Shown piece after piece: positions 17,716 to 28,524 of a stretch of DNA of 64,000 bases. Position numbers and translations under genes: made by a program. How positions within the stretch are numbered: position 1 is the stretch's first letter; each line of letters begins with the position of its first letter. This DNA comes from an uncultured bacterium (GTDB lineage Bacteria; Actinomycetota; Coriobacteriia; Coriobacteriales; Coriobacteriaceae), in assembly GCA_958349055.1 (NCBI GenBank), contig CATWBO010000001.1, forward strand, positions 124,001-188,000, written 5' to 3'. Below the pieces are notes generated by a model, which ran no database searches, had not been told where the DNA came from, and worked only from the letters and a program-made list of their open reading frames with translations.

Positions 17716-19536
17716 ATGTCCGTTGAGGTCATGAGGTCTGTGATCGAGGCCGCCGAGGGCCGCGTGCCCGTCGACACGCTGTTTACCAATGCGCAGATCG
17801 TCGACGTGTATGGCCAGCGTGTGGCGCCCGGTAGCGTTGCCGTCAAGGACGGTGTGATCGTCGGCGTGCTCTACGATGGTCGCGACGATGCTGCTGGCAC
17901 CTACGAGGCAACTGAGGTCGTCGACTGCCAGGGTCGCTATCTCGCCCCCGGCTTTATCGACGGACATCTGCATATCGAGTCCTCGAACATCCGTCCCGCC
18001 GAGTATGCTCGCATGGCCGCGACGCGCGGTACTACCACCGCCATTGCCGACAGCCACGAGATCGCCAACGTGGCGGGGCTCGACGGCTTGCGCTTTATGA
18101 TTGAGGACGGCCGCCGCGCACCCATCTCCATCAAGTACATGATGCCTTCGTGCGTGCCCGCGCTGCCCGACGAGCAGGCCGGTGCCGTTATTTCTGCTGC
18201 CGATATGCAGGCGTTTTTTGCTGAGCATCCGGGTGATGTCTTTGGTCTGGGCGAGATGATGAACCTGCCGGGCGTCTTTATGGCCGATCCCGAGACCTGT
18301 GCCCGTATCGACGCTGCCAATCAGACGCCGTCCAAACAGGTCGACGGTCACGCCCCGCTCGTTGCCGGTAAGGACCTCAATGCCTATGCCGCGGCAGGCA
18401 TTATCGCCGACCACGAGTCGACGATTCCCGAGGAGGCGCTCGACAAGCTGTCTCGCGGCATGTATGTGATGCTGCGCGAAGGCACGTGCAGCAATGACCT
18501 GGCCAACCTGTCTCCGATGCTGCTGGAGAATCCTGCCCGTGCCCGCCGCTGCTGCTTTGCGACCGACGATCGTGCTCCCTCCGACGCGCTTTCGACCGGT
18601 ATGATCGACAACGCCTGCCGCGTGGCTATCGAGGCCGGCATCGACCCCGTGGTCGCTATCTCTATGGCGTCCCTGTCCACGGCCGAGGCGTTTGGCCTGG
18701 ACCACGGTTGCCGCGACCCGCACGAGCTGCGTGGCGCCATCGCCCCGGGCAAGCGTGCCGACCTGCTGTTGCTCGATGACCTGACGTTTGCCAAGGCTCC
18801 GCATCGTGTTTATGCCGCCGGTGCTCTGGTGGCGCAGGACGGCACCTTTGTGGGCGAGATTGCACCCGAGATGGCCGAGGTTGCGGCCCTTGCCGATGAG
18901 CTGCGCGCCTCCGTTAAGCTGCCGAAGCTTTCGCTCGACGTATTCGACTATGCCTTTAAGCCGGGCGAGGCCGTGATTGACGTGGTGCCGGGTAAGGCCA
19001 TTACGGGTATGGCTCGCCCCGAGAGTGCTGAGGGCCTGCGCCGCATTATGCTGATCGAACGTCACGGCCGCGGTGTGTCACTGCAGGCTGAGGGCGCCGA
19101 CGGTGATGGTCCTGCGGGCCTGGGTCTTGTCGGCAAGCACATCGGTCGCGGCTGGGTGCGCGGCTTTACCATCACGGGTGGTGCCATCGCCTCGACGATT
19201 GGCCACGATTCGCACAACGTGTGCGTCGTGGGCGATAACGCTGCCGATATGATGGCGGCTGTTGAGGCCGTGGGCCAGGGCGGTCACGTGCTGGTGCGCA
19301 ACGGCGAGGTCGTGGCGCGCATTCCGCTGGCGCTCGGTGGCCTGATGAGCGAAGGTACGGCCGAGGACGTTGCCGCACAGCACGACGACTTTATGGTCAA
19401 GGCGCGCGCCATGGGTATTGAGCCGCCGCTTGACCCCATCATGGGCATCATCTTCCTGCCTCTGCCGGTCATCCCGACGCTCCGCATTCGCCCCGAGGGC
19501 ATGTTCGACGTCACGACCTTCACTTACGCCGACTAG
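17716..19536 (+). CDS. ade: Adenine deaminase
   Basis: Deaminates adenine to hypoxanthine in purine salvage. The 606-residue product is a full-length Ade-type amidohydrolase: APGFIDGHLHIESS (HxH metal site, about residue 83), ADSHEIANV, GLGEMMNLPG, DGHAPLVAG, CFATDDRAPSD (catalytic Asp region), and the C-terminal Ade domain with GMARPE, TITGGAIASTIGHDSHN and PLPVIPTLRI. I choose ATG 17716, spaced 6 bases from aaaggag; the ATG at 17712 is in another frame. Purine metabolism neighbours are absent. Confidence 0.95.
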   Translation: MSVEVMRSVIEAAEGRVPVDTLFTNAQIVDVYGQRVAPGSVAVKDGVIVGVLYDGRDDAAGTYEATEVVDCQGRYLAPGFIDGHLHIESSNIRPAEYARMAATRGTTTAIADSHEIANVAGLDGLRFMIEDGRRAPISIKYMMPSCVPALPDEQAGAVISAADMQAFFAEHPGDVFGLGEMMNLPGVFMADPETCARIDAANQTPSKQVDGHAPLVAGKDLNAYAAAGIIADHESTIPEEALDKLSRGMYVMLREGTCSNDLANLSPMLLENPARARRCCFATDDRAPSDALSTGMIDNACRVAIEAGIDPVVAISMASLSTAEAFGLDHGCRDPHELRGAIAPGKRADLLLLDDLTFAKAPHRVYAAGALVAQDGTFVGEIAPEMAEVAALADELRASVKLPKLSLDVFDYAFKPGEAVIDVVPGKAITGMARPESAEGLRRIMLIERHGRGVSLQAEGADGDGPAGLGLVGKHIGRGWVRGFTITGGAIASTIGHDSHNVCVVGDNAADMMAAVEAVGQGGHVLVRNGEVVARIPLALGGLMSEGTAEDVAAQHDDFMVKARAMGIEPPLDPIMGIIFLPLPVIPTLRIRPEGMFDVTTFTYAD

Positions 19537-19563
19537 TCATCGGGGACGTTCTTAAACGACTAG
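19536..19563. repeat. Left inverted repeat flanking the HAD gene
   Basis: 28 bases, gtcatcggggacgttcttaa then acgactag, starting in the ade stop codon. The inverted copy at 20610-20637 matches 27 of 28 bases. The pair brackets the HAD gene at 19735-20529 and belongs to the GGGACGTTC repeat group. Confidence 0.75.
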
Positions 19564-19667
19564 CCGTCGGGGTGGCGTGTCGCCTGACGCCGCGACCGTG
19601 AGGCCTCTGGCATGTGTGAACTATTTGCCAGGTCCTTGTAACGTTTACGCCCGCGGAGTCTTATTTG

Positions 19668-19728
19668 GGCTCCCTTTGGGTACGTTGGAATCGGATACAC
19701 GTTCGATTCCAACAAGCCCGAAGGGAGC
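19668..19728 (+). promoter_or_regulatory. Nested hairpin that sequesters the HAD ribosome binding site
   Basis: An inner 10-bp perfect stem (gttggaatcg / cgattccaac, 19684-19693 and 19704-19713) sits inside an outer stem (gctccctt / aagggagc, 19669-19676 and 19721-19728). The right outer arm is the ribosome binding site of the gene starting at 19735. A plausible promoter (TTGTAA 19636-19641, 17 bases, TCTTAT 19659-19664) lies directly upstream. Translation may depend on this fold opening. Confidence 0.5.
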
Positions 19729-19734
19729 TTTTCT

Positions 19735-20529
19735 ATGTTTAAACTGATTGCATCCGATATGGACGGCACACTGCTTGACGAATACGGCCAGGTGCCTCCC
19801 GAGACCTACGAACTGATTCTGGCGCTACACGAGCATGGCGTGCATTTCGCCGCATCGTCAGGTCGTCGCTACGATCGCCTGTGCGAGTTCTTTGCGCCCG
19901 TTCGCGACAAGATGGACTTTGTCGCAGCTAACGGCGCCCAGGTCTACGCCGACGGCAAAATGGTAGACCGTGAGGTGTATTCGCACCTGGCGATTCGAAG
20001 GCTCGCCCAAGCCGTCAGGACGTTTCCCAATCTGCATCTTGCGCTCTTTGACCGAACCAAGTCCTTCCTGCTCGATGACGAGTGCAAGTTCGTGCGTGAG
20101 GTCGATAAGGACCTTCCCAATGCCGAGCGTATTTGGGAGCTGCCCGATCCCAGCGTAAATATCATCAAAGCGAGTATCTTTTGCGACGACAGTGCGGTTA
20201 TGGACAGTGCGTACGTGCTACAGCGCGAACTTGGTCAGCTCTTTACTTTTGCGCCTTCGGGCAACGCGTGGATCGATGCCATGCAGCCTGGTGTGTCGAA
20301 GGCCTCGGGTATCGCGCAGCTCGCGGAGCATTACGGCATTGGTCGCGACGAGGTCATGGCGTTTGGCGACTCGATGAACGACTACGAGATCATTCGCTTT
20401 GTCGGCACGGGCTGCGCGATGGAAAACGCGCGCCCCGCGCTTAAGGCGGTGGCCGATCGCGTGGTGGGTTGTAACCGCGACCACGCCGTCCAGCAGGAGC
20501 TCCGTCGCGTGCTGGAGAGTCTCTCCTAA
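19735..20529 (+). CDS. Cof-type HAD-family phosphatase
   Basis: The 264-residue product is a type IIB HAD hydrolase. Motif I is ASDMDGTLLDE (residues 7-17, nucleophile and acid/base Asp), motif II AASSGRRYDRL, a Lys in the GVSKASGIAQL segment (motif III), and motif IV MAFGDSMNDYEII. Such enzymes dephosphorylate sugar phosphates, nucleotides or flavin-type compounds; the substrate cannot be read from sequence. The ATG follows gaagggagctttt, inside a hairpin. The gene is bracketed by 28-bp inverted repeats. Confidence 0.9.
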   Translation: MFKLIASDMDGTLLDEYGQVPPETYELILALHEHGVHFAASSGRRYDRLCEFFAPVRDKMDFVAANGAQVYADGKMVDREVYSHLAIRRLAQAVRTFPNLHLALFDRTKSFLLDDECKFVREVDKDLPNAERIWELPDPSVNIIKASIFCDDSAVMDSAYVLQRELGQLFTFAPSGNAWIDAMQPGVSKASGIAQLAEHYGIGRDEVMAFGDSMNDYEIIRFVGTGCAMENARPALKAVADRVVGCNRDHAVQQELRRVLESLS

Positions 20530-20530
20530 T

Positions 20531-20580
20531 CCGGCAGATGGGGACGTTCCTTTTCTGCCGACAGTGGGGGACAGTCCTTG
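20531..20580. repeat. GGGACGTTCC-type intergenic repeat, copy 2
   Basis: ccggcagatggggacgttcc then ttttctgccgacag and gggggacagtccttg, directly after the HAD stop. It matches copy 1 (17530-17577) over most of its length, including the GGGACGTTCCTTTT core and the second GGGAC-A-x-TCCTTG block. Confidence 0.75.
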
Positions 20581-20609
20581 CAGCTTTTTGCGAAGAGTGT
20601 CCCCAGTGA

Positions 20610-20637
20610 CTAGTCGTTTAAGAACGTCCCCAATGAC
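20610..20637. repeat. Right inverted repeat flanking the HAD gene
   Basis: Inverted copy (27 of 28 bases) of 19536-19563. It is followed by a short direct repeat, caatgact (20631-20638 and 20643-20650), which ends in the next gene's stop codon. Confidence 0.75.
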
Positions 20638-20647
20638 TGACCAATGA

Positions 20648-21490
20648 CTAGGCGAGGGCGGCCATGATGGTGCGGGCGACGCCGTCGTGGTCGTTGTCGT
20701 ATTCGGTGACGGCGTCGGCGGCCTCGCGGTCTTCGGGCTCGGCGTTGATCATGGCCATGCCGTGGCCCGCTGCCTGCAGCATGGGGATGTCGTTGATGTT
20801 GTCGCCGAAGGCCCAAGCATCGGCAAGGGGCTCGTCCAGATGCTCGCACAGCCAGGTCAAGGCAGTTCCCTTGGTGGCGCCCTCGCCCATGACCTCGATA
20901 TTCATGGCGTACGAACGCGTGACCTCAATGCTTTCGAGCGTGTCGAGCTCAGCTGCGATGGCGTTGCGATCGGCCGGGTCGTGCCAGTACATGGCGATGC
21001 GTTCGAGCGTCTCGACCTCGTCGATCTTGCTGTCGATATCCATGTCGATCGGTGTTCGTGTGCGCTTGAGCGAAGCCGCGATGTGGGGGTCGCCGCCGCA
21101 GAATTCGTCCAGGCGCTTGTAGCTCGAGCGGGGGAGGAAGCACTGCCCGTCCGCGAAGATATCGAAGGTCACATCGTGGCCGGCGGCGATGCGATGGACG
21201 CGATGGGCAATGCCGCGATCGAGCGGACGGCTCAAAATGCGCGTGGCGCGCGAGGCATCGTTGGGCACATCGTCGTCGAGCTGCCAGACGCTGGCGCCAT
21301 TGGCGCAGACGGCATAGTGCACGGCGGGATGGGCGAGGATGGGCTCAAAGATGCCCGACAGCGGACGTCCCGTGCAGGGCACAAATTCAATTCCGCGTCG
21401 AGCGAGTTCGTCGAGCATCGACCAGGTGGCATCGCTCATCTGCTTATCGCTCGTCAGCAGCGTTCCGTCCATATCGGAAAACACAATCAT
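20648..21490 (-). CDS. Cof-type HAD-family phosphatase
   Basis: A second type IIB HAD hydrolase, 280 residues. FSDMDGTLLTSD (residues 4-15) is motif I, PCTGRPLSG motif II, a Lys in EGATKGTALTWL motif III, and WAFGDNINDIPML motif IV. It is clearly distinct in sequence from the HAD protein on the other strand, and the two genes converge. Start ATG 21490 is preceded on the minus strand by agaaagggctgcatca. It lies downstream of citrate synthase but beyond that gene's terminator, so it is probably a separate unit. Substrate unknown. Confidence 0.88.
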   Translation of the reverse strand: MIVFSDMDGTLLTSDKQMSDATWSMLDELARRGIEFVPCTGRPLSGIFEPILAHPAVHYAVCANGASVWQLDDDVPNDASRATRILSRPLDRGIAHRVHRIAAGHDVTFDIFADGQCFLPRSSYKRLDEFCGGDPHIAASLKRTRTPIDMDIDSKIDEVETLERIAMYWHDPADRNAIAAELDTLESIEVTRSYAMNIEVMGEGATKGTALTWLCEHLDEPLADAWAFGDNINDIPMLQAAGHGMAMINAEPEDREAADAVTEYDNDHDGVARTIMAALA

Positions 21491-21513
21491 TTGATGCAGC
21501 CCTTTCTGCTGGC

Positions 21514-21554
21514 ATAAAAAGCGTGGCCGAGGGCGGCGATGCCCTGGCCACGCT
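21514..21554 (-). terminator. Intrinsic terminator of citrate synthase
   Basis: On the minus strand, agcgtggcc / ggccacgct (9 bp) with an inner gagggc/gccctg stem is followed by TTTTTATG. It lies 24 bases after the citrate synthase stop. Confidence 0.85.
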
Positions 21555-21577
21555 CGAGTTCTATAACGGTCCGCGTC

Positions 21578-22996
21578 CTAGCGGTCGGCGAGCGGCTTGT
21601 ACTCCAGCGGCTCGATCACCGGACGATAGGCCGGGCGAATAATACGGTGCGCGCAGAAGAGCTCTTCCATGCGGTGTGCCGACCAGCCGGCCATGCGGGC
21701 GACGGCGAATAACGGCGTAAAAAGCGTCTCGGGCACGCCGAGCATCTTGTAGATAAAGCCTGTGTACAGGTCGATGTTGGCGCAGATGGGCTTGGTCATG
21801 CCGTGGTCGCGCATGACCTGGGGTGCCAGGCGCTCGATGCGCTCGATGAGCGCGAACTCTTCGCCCAAGTCCTTCTTGGCTGCCAGCGAGCGCGCGTAAC
21901 GGCGGCAGACCTCGGCGCGCGGGTCGCTGAGCGTATAGACGGCGTGGCCCATGCCGTAGATGAGACCCGTGCCGTCGAAGGCCTGCTTGTCGAGGATCTT
22001 GCCCAGATAGGCTGCGACCTCGTCCTCGTCCTCCCAGTTGGAGACATGCGCGCGGATGTCCTCGTGCATAGACACGACCTTGGCATTGGCACCGCCGTGG
22101 CGCGGGCCCTTGAGCGAGCCGATAGCCGCGGCGTAGGCGGAATACGGGTCGGTGGCCGATGAGGACAGCACGCGGCAGGCGAACGTGGAGTTGTTGCCGC
22201 CGCCGTGCTCGGCATGCAGCATGAGCATCACGTCGAGCAGCATGGCTTCGTCGCGGGTGAACGCCATGCCACCGCGCAAGACCTGTAGGATGGTCTCGGC
22301 GGTGGAGAGGCCGGGCGTGGGGTGCGGCACGTGAACCTCGGAGCCGCGAAGCTTGGCGACCGAGGCCATGTGTGCGAAGGCGGCGATGCGCGGGAGACGT
22401 GCGAGCATGGAAATGGCGACGTCGATTTCGTGCTCGGGCGTGATCACGTCTGGTTCGGCATCGAAGGCGTAGAGCAGCAGTACGGCGCGCTGGAGCACGT
22501 TCATGATGCTCGACGACACCGTGGTCATAGGGAACTCTTTAACGTACTCGTCGCTCAGATGTCTAAAGGCGCCCAGGCGCTCGCAAAAGCCGTCGAGCTC
22601 TTCCTTGTTGGGCAGCGAACCCGTGATAAGCAGATAGGCGACTTCCTCGTAGCCGTAGCGATTCTCGGCCTGGGCATTGTTGACCAGATCCTCAATGCTG
22701 TAGCCGCGAAGCGTGAGCTTGCCCTGATCGGGCACGACCTTTCCGTCGACCTTGTTGTAGCCGTGCACATCCGAGATACGAGTGAGACCCGCGACCACGC
22801 CCGAGCCGTCGGCATTGCGCAGGCCGCGCTTGACATTGTGCTCGACAAACAGGCCCTCGTCATAAGGGTCGGTCGGCAGGCCGTGGTAGAGGCTTTCGCT
22901 CTCAGACGAAATCTGGCGGCTTGCTTCGTAATCCAGGACTAGTCGGCTCAAGTGGTCATCGAAGCGGTAATAGATTTTCTTGGCGTCGTAGGCCAT
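21578..22996 (-). CDS. gltA: Citrate synthase
   Basis: Condenses acetyl-CoA with oxaloacetate. The 472-residue product carries LHAEHGGGNNSTFACRV (first catalytic His), GPRHGGAN (second His region) and YGMGHAVYTLSDPRAEV (CoA and substrate contacts), in the order of the citrate/2-methylcitrate synthase family. It is longer at the N-terminus than the minimal enzyme, with about 90 extra residues before LTLRGYSIEDLV, as seen in some anaerobe-type synthases. No other TCA genes are nearby. In a fermentative organism the likely role is glutamate synthesis, consistent with gltBD at 49004. Confidence 0.92.
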   Translation of the reverse strand: MAYDAKKIYYRFDDHLSRLVLDYEASRQISSESESLYHGLPTDPYDEGLFVEHNVKRGLRNADGSGVVAGLTRISDVHGYNKVDGKVVPDQGKLTLRGYSIEDLVNNAQAENRYGYEEVAYLLITGSLPNKEELDGFCERLGAFRHLSDEYVKEFPMTTVSSSIMNVLQRAVLLLYAFDAEPDVITPEHEIDVAISMLARLPRIAAFAHMASVAKLRGSEVHVPHPTPGLSTAETILQVLRGGMAFTRDEAMLLDVMLMLHAEHGGGNNSTFACRVLSSSATDPYSAYAAAIGSLKGPRHGGANAKVVSMHEDIRAHVSNWEDEDEVAAYLGKILDKQAFDGTGLIYGMGHAVYTLSDPRAEVCRRYARSLAAKKDLGEEFALIERIERLAPQVMRDHGMTKPICANIDLYTGFIYKMLGVPETLFTPLFAVARMAGWSAHRMEELFCAHRIIRPAYRPVIEPLEYKPLADR

Positions 22997-23073
22997 GCGC
23001 GCTCCTCTCCGGGCCGCATCGGGGTGACTTGCATGGGCATGCGCGCGTCAGGCTATCCCCAGCGGCTTGCTCG

Positions 23074-23361
23074 CTACAGGCGGTACATAAAGTTAAAGAC
23101 GTCCTCGCGCTGGATGGACACGTTGACGCCCGAAAGCTCGCCGGCCTCGGCCAGGGCCTTCTGCAGCTCGGCGAAGTCGAGCTTGGACTCGGCGGTATCG
23201 GCCAGCATGGTCATGGTGAAGATGTCCTCGATAATGGACTGCGTGATGTCGCGGATGTCGACGTTGGCCTCGCCTAGGACACGGGTGACGCCGGCGACGA
23301 TGCCGGGGCGGTTCTTGCCAAGGACGGTGATGACGATACGGGAGGACGAGATCTCGGCCAT
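23074..23361 (-). CDS. ACT domain-containing regulatory protein (UPF0237 type)
   Basis: The 95-residue product is essentially one ACT domain: RIVITVLGKNRPGIVAGVTRVL at the start and the amphipathic DITQSIIEDIFTMTMLAD strand. ACT domains bind small ligands, often amino acids. In Firmicutes this family normally sits next to a UPF0210 (DUF711) gene; here the next gene is citrate synthase 77 bases on, and UPF0210 is not in the window. The ATG follows gaaagggtttccc on the minus strand. Confidence 0.85.
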   Translation of the reverse strand: MAEISSSRIVITVLGKNRPGIVAGVTRVLGEANVDIRDITQSIIEDIFTMTMLADTAESKLDFAELQKALAEAGELSGVNVSIQREDVFNFMYRL

Positions 23362-23667
23362 GGGAAACCCTTTCGCGTGGTTGCGGCGCGCGCGGGGCGC
23401 TCCGCTACGGTACAGTGTTCATCATTGTACCTGTCTGGCGCCAAAAGAGGTGCGCTTACAGCGGCGTTACACGTCTGCAACATGGGCGAAGGGGCGACAG
23501 GGTGCGTGTCCGCTGCGGTTGGCCACGCCGCGTTGCACAAAGACCGTGAACCTTTTGTGGGACGCGCGGCGCCGTGGTACCATAGCCGAGTTTGTTGTCT
23601 TGGTCGGAAACCAAGACGCCTTATGCGCTGATCGGTAACCAGCGCCTGACCAATAAGGAGTCCTACC
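23362..23667. other. Divergent intergenic region between the ACT gene and rpmE
   Basis: 306 bases without a gene. It holds the rpmE promoter (23555-23583) and leader, and a ggtaca/tgtacc inverted repeat (23409-23414, 23426-23431) close to the ACT start that includes a minus-strand TACAAT and may mark that promoter. The rpmE leader contains two short hairpins (gtcttggt...accaagac and cgctg...cagcg) without T-runs. Nothing else seen. Confidence 0.6.
23555..23583 (+). promoter_or_regulatory. rpmE promoter
   Basis: TTGTGG (23555-23560), 17-base spacer, TACCAT (23578-23583), a good sigma-70-type match. It gives a leader of about 75 bases containing two small hairpins, which could allow autoregulation by L31, although this is speculative. 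Confidence 0.6.
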
Positions 23668-24093
23668 ATGAAGCAGGGTATCCATCCCCAGTATGTCGAG
23701 TGCACGGTGACGTGCTCCTGCGGCAACACCTTCAAGACGCACGCTACTGTGTCCGAGATGAAGGTCGAGCTTTGCAACGAGTGCCACCCGTTCTACACCG
23801 GCCAGCAGAAGTTTGTCGACACCGGTGGACGCGTCCAGCGCTTCGCCGACAAGTTCGGTGGCGCCGCTGCCGCCCAGCTCAAGAAGGCCGAGGAGGCCAA
23901 GGCTGCCAAGGCCGCCAAGGCTGCTGAGGCCGAGGCCGCTCGCAAGGCCGCCGCTGAGGCTAAGGCTGCCGAGAAGGCTAAGCGTGCTGCTAAGTTTGCC
24001 GAGGAGGCTGCCAAGCAGGCCGCCGAGGCCCCCGCAGAGGCTCCCGTCGAGGAGGCCGCTGCCGAGGCCGAGACCACCGAGGCTGCTGAGTAA
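23668..24093 (+). CDS. rpmE: 50S ribosomal protein L31 with long Ala/Lys/Glu tail
   Basis: The first ~68 residues are a zinc-binding (C+) L31: [11 protein letters not shown], then [28 protein letters not shown] further ~70 residues form a helix-prone low-complexity tail of Ala, Lys, Glu and Arg (for example [20 protein letters not shown]). Ordinary L31 has 66-80 residues, so the length is doubled. The tail resembles that on L17. ATG preceded by taaggagtcctacc. A terminator follows. Confidence 0.95.
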   Translation: MKQGIHPQYVECTVTCSCGNTFKTHATVSEMKVELCNECHPFYTGQQKFVDTGGRVQRFADKFGGAAAAQLKKAEEAKAAKAAKAAEAEAARKAAAEAKAAEKAKRAAKFAEEAAKQAAEAPAEAPVEEAAAEAETTEAAE

Positions 24094-24130
24094 ATAGCTC
24101 GCCGCGGAATCACTCGCATTCATGGCATGA

Positions 24131-24171
24131 GGGCCGTGCATCCATTTGGATGCGCGGCCCTTTTTCTTTTT
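24131..24171 (+). terminator. Intrinsic terminator of rpmE
   Basis: A 13-bp stem with one wobble (gggccgtgcatcc / ggatgcgcggccc), loop attt, then TTTTTCTTTTT. It lies 37 bases after the rpmE stop. Confidence 0.9.
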
Positions 24172-24177
24172 AAATTA

Positions 24178-24272
24178 GTGCAAACTAACCTGTCCCCATG
24201 GCACCACATGGCAGAGAGGCGGCGTTTGCCCAGATAGACCTGCCAAAATTAACCTGTCCCATTGTGGCAGGT
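24178..24272. repeat. ACCTGTCCC-type repeats, two copies
   Basis: gtgcaaactaacctgtcccc (24178-24197), then an inverted repeat acctgcca / tggcaggt (24238-24245, 24265-24272) enclosing aaattaacctgtcccattg. Related copies occur at 36494-36533 and 60006-60085. Always intergenic. Confidence 0.65.
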
Positions 24273-24402
24273 TGGTCGTAGTTATTACGTGGCGGTCGAG
24301 CTCGACCGTATAGGCCGCGTCCTGTTTGGCTAAAGTACATTTATCTGTGTTTAACTCGCCCGAGGCTGCATGGCGTGGGCGATGGCCAAAAAGGAAAACC
24401 AC

Positions 24403-27209
<2,807 letters not shown>

Positions 27210-27210
<1 letters not shown>

Positions 27211-28358
27211 TGGCTGAGGCTTTAGAGGTAACGCCCGCCGAGCTGGACGCGTTTGCGGACCGGCTCGGCGAGGTCGAGTCGTATCTCCACTTGGACGAAA
27301 AGCGCACGCGCGTGACCGAGCTCGAGGCCAAAAGCGTGGCCCCCGGCTTTTGGGATGACGCCGACGCCGCCCGTGCCACCATGGAGGAAATCGCGCGCAC
27401 CAAGGAAGATATCGCTGCCGTGGACAACGCGCGCGGCGAGCTTTCCGATGCCCGCGCCGCGCTGGAGCTTGCCGAGGAGATGGGGGATGACCCCGATGCC
27501 GCCGCCCTTCGCGAGGAGGCTACAGCCACGGCTGAGCGCCTGGCCCGTGCCATCGATGAGCTTGAGCTTTCGAGCTGGTTTACCGGTGAGTTCGATCACG
27601 GCGATGCCATTGTGACCATCAAGCCCGGACAGGGTGGTCTGGAGGCCCAGGACTGGACCTTCATGCTCTTTAAGATGTACATGAAGTACTGCCAGCGTCG
27701 CGGCTGGAAGGTCACGATTAACGACTGCCCCGCTGCTGAGGTCATCGGCATCGACCGCGCGACCTTTACCGTCGAGGGCAAGGACGCATTTGGCATGCTG
27801 CGCGCCGAGGCCGGCGTCCACCGCTTGGTTCGCATTAGCCCCACCGACGACAAGAAGCGCCGCCAGACCACGTTTGCCGGCGTCGAGGTCATCCCCGTGC
27901 TACCCGATGATATCGATATCGAGATCAGTCCCGATGACATCCGCGTGGACGTGTACCACGCGAGCGGCCCGGGCGGTCAGGGCGTTAACACCACCGACTC
28001 CGCCGTGCGCGTGACGCATTTCCCCAGCGGCATTGTGGTCACCTGCCAAAACGAGCGCAGCCAGATCCAGAACAAGGCCGCGTGCATGCAGATCCTCAAG
28101 GCTCGCCTGTACGAGATTGAGCTCGAGAAGCGCGCCGAGGCCCTGGATGAGATCCGCGGGCCCAAGACCACGATTGGTTTTGGCAACCAGATCCGCAGCT
28201 ACGTGCTCTACCCGTATCAGATGGTTAAGGACCTACGCACGGGCGTTGAGACCAGCAACGTCGAGGCAGTTCTTGACGATGGCGACCTGGACCCGTTTGT
28301 TATTGGCTACCATCGCTGGGCCACTGGCAACGCTGACGCAGAGATCCCATCTGCATAA
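27210..28358 (+). CDS. prfB: Peptide chain release factor 2 with an SPT recognition tripeptide
   Basis: RF2 ends translation at UAA and UGA. The 382-residue product has GPGGQGVN (catalytic GGQ, residues 255-257) and full family length. The anticodon-like tripeptide, SPF in typical RF2, reads Ser-Pro-Thr (residues 210-212, bases 27837-27845, agc ccc acc) in VRISPTDDKKRRQTTF. RF1 instead has Pro-x-Thr. There is no programmed frameshift near codon 25; the gene is one open frame. The ATG overlaps the secA stop. TGA is rare as a stop in this window. Two hairpins follow the gene. Confidence 0.95.
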
Positions 28359-28384
28359 ACCGCCCGGTTTATGTGGAAATGGAT

Positions 28385-28445
28385 AAAACCCTCCGAGCAG
28401 GGTGGTTTTGTATCCAAAGCAAACCCTGCGCAGGGGTGGTTTTTG
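28385..28445 (+). terminator. Tandem terminator-like hairpins after prfB
   Basis: Two similar hairpins in a row: aaaaccct...agggtggtttt (28385-28409), and aaaccctgcgcaggggtggt with following T-run (28421-28444). They look like a duplication of each other and end in TTTTT. An AAACCG/CGGTTT stem at 28357-28370 precedes them. Confidence 0.7.
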
Positions 28446-28458
28446 TTCGGCGAATCGG

Positions 28459-28512
28459 TAGAATCGAATACAGCAAGAAGTTCGAAGCGCATCCGTTTGG
28501 GTGCGCTTTTTT
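28459..28512 (+). promoter_or_regulatory. Promoter -10 and terminator-like leader hairpin before the YitT gene
   Basis: TAGAAT (28459-28464) is a good -10. Just downstream, aagcgcatcc / gggtgcgctt (28485-28494, 28499-28508, loop gttt, one wobble) runs into six T residues that end where the ribosome binding site gagggagg begins. Same arrangement as before ade and mupG. Confidence 0.5.
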
Positions 28513-28524
28513 GAGGGAGGTAGC

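Larger units (their letters stand above)
24094..24402. other. Intergenic region between rpmE and secA
   Basis: 309 bases without a gene. It contains the rpmE terminator (24131-24171), two ACCTGTCCC-type repeat copies (24178-24272) and, near secA, a gtcgagctcgac palindrome. Possible -10-like sites (TAAAGT, TACATT) precede secA, but no convincing -35 was found. Confidence 0.6.
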
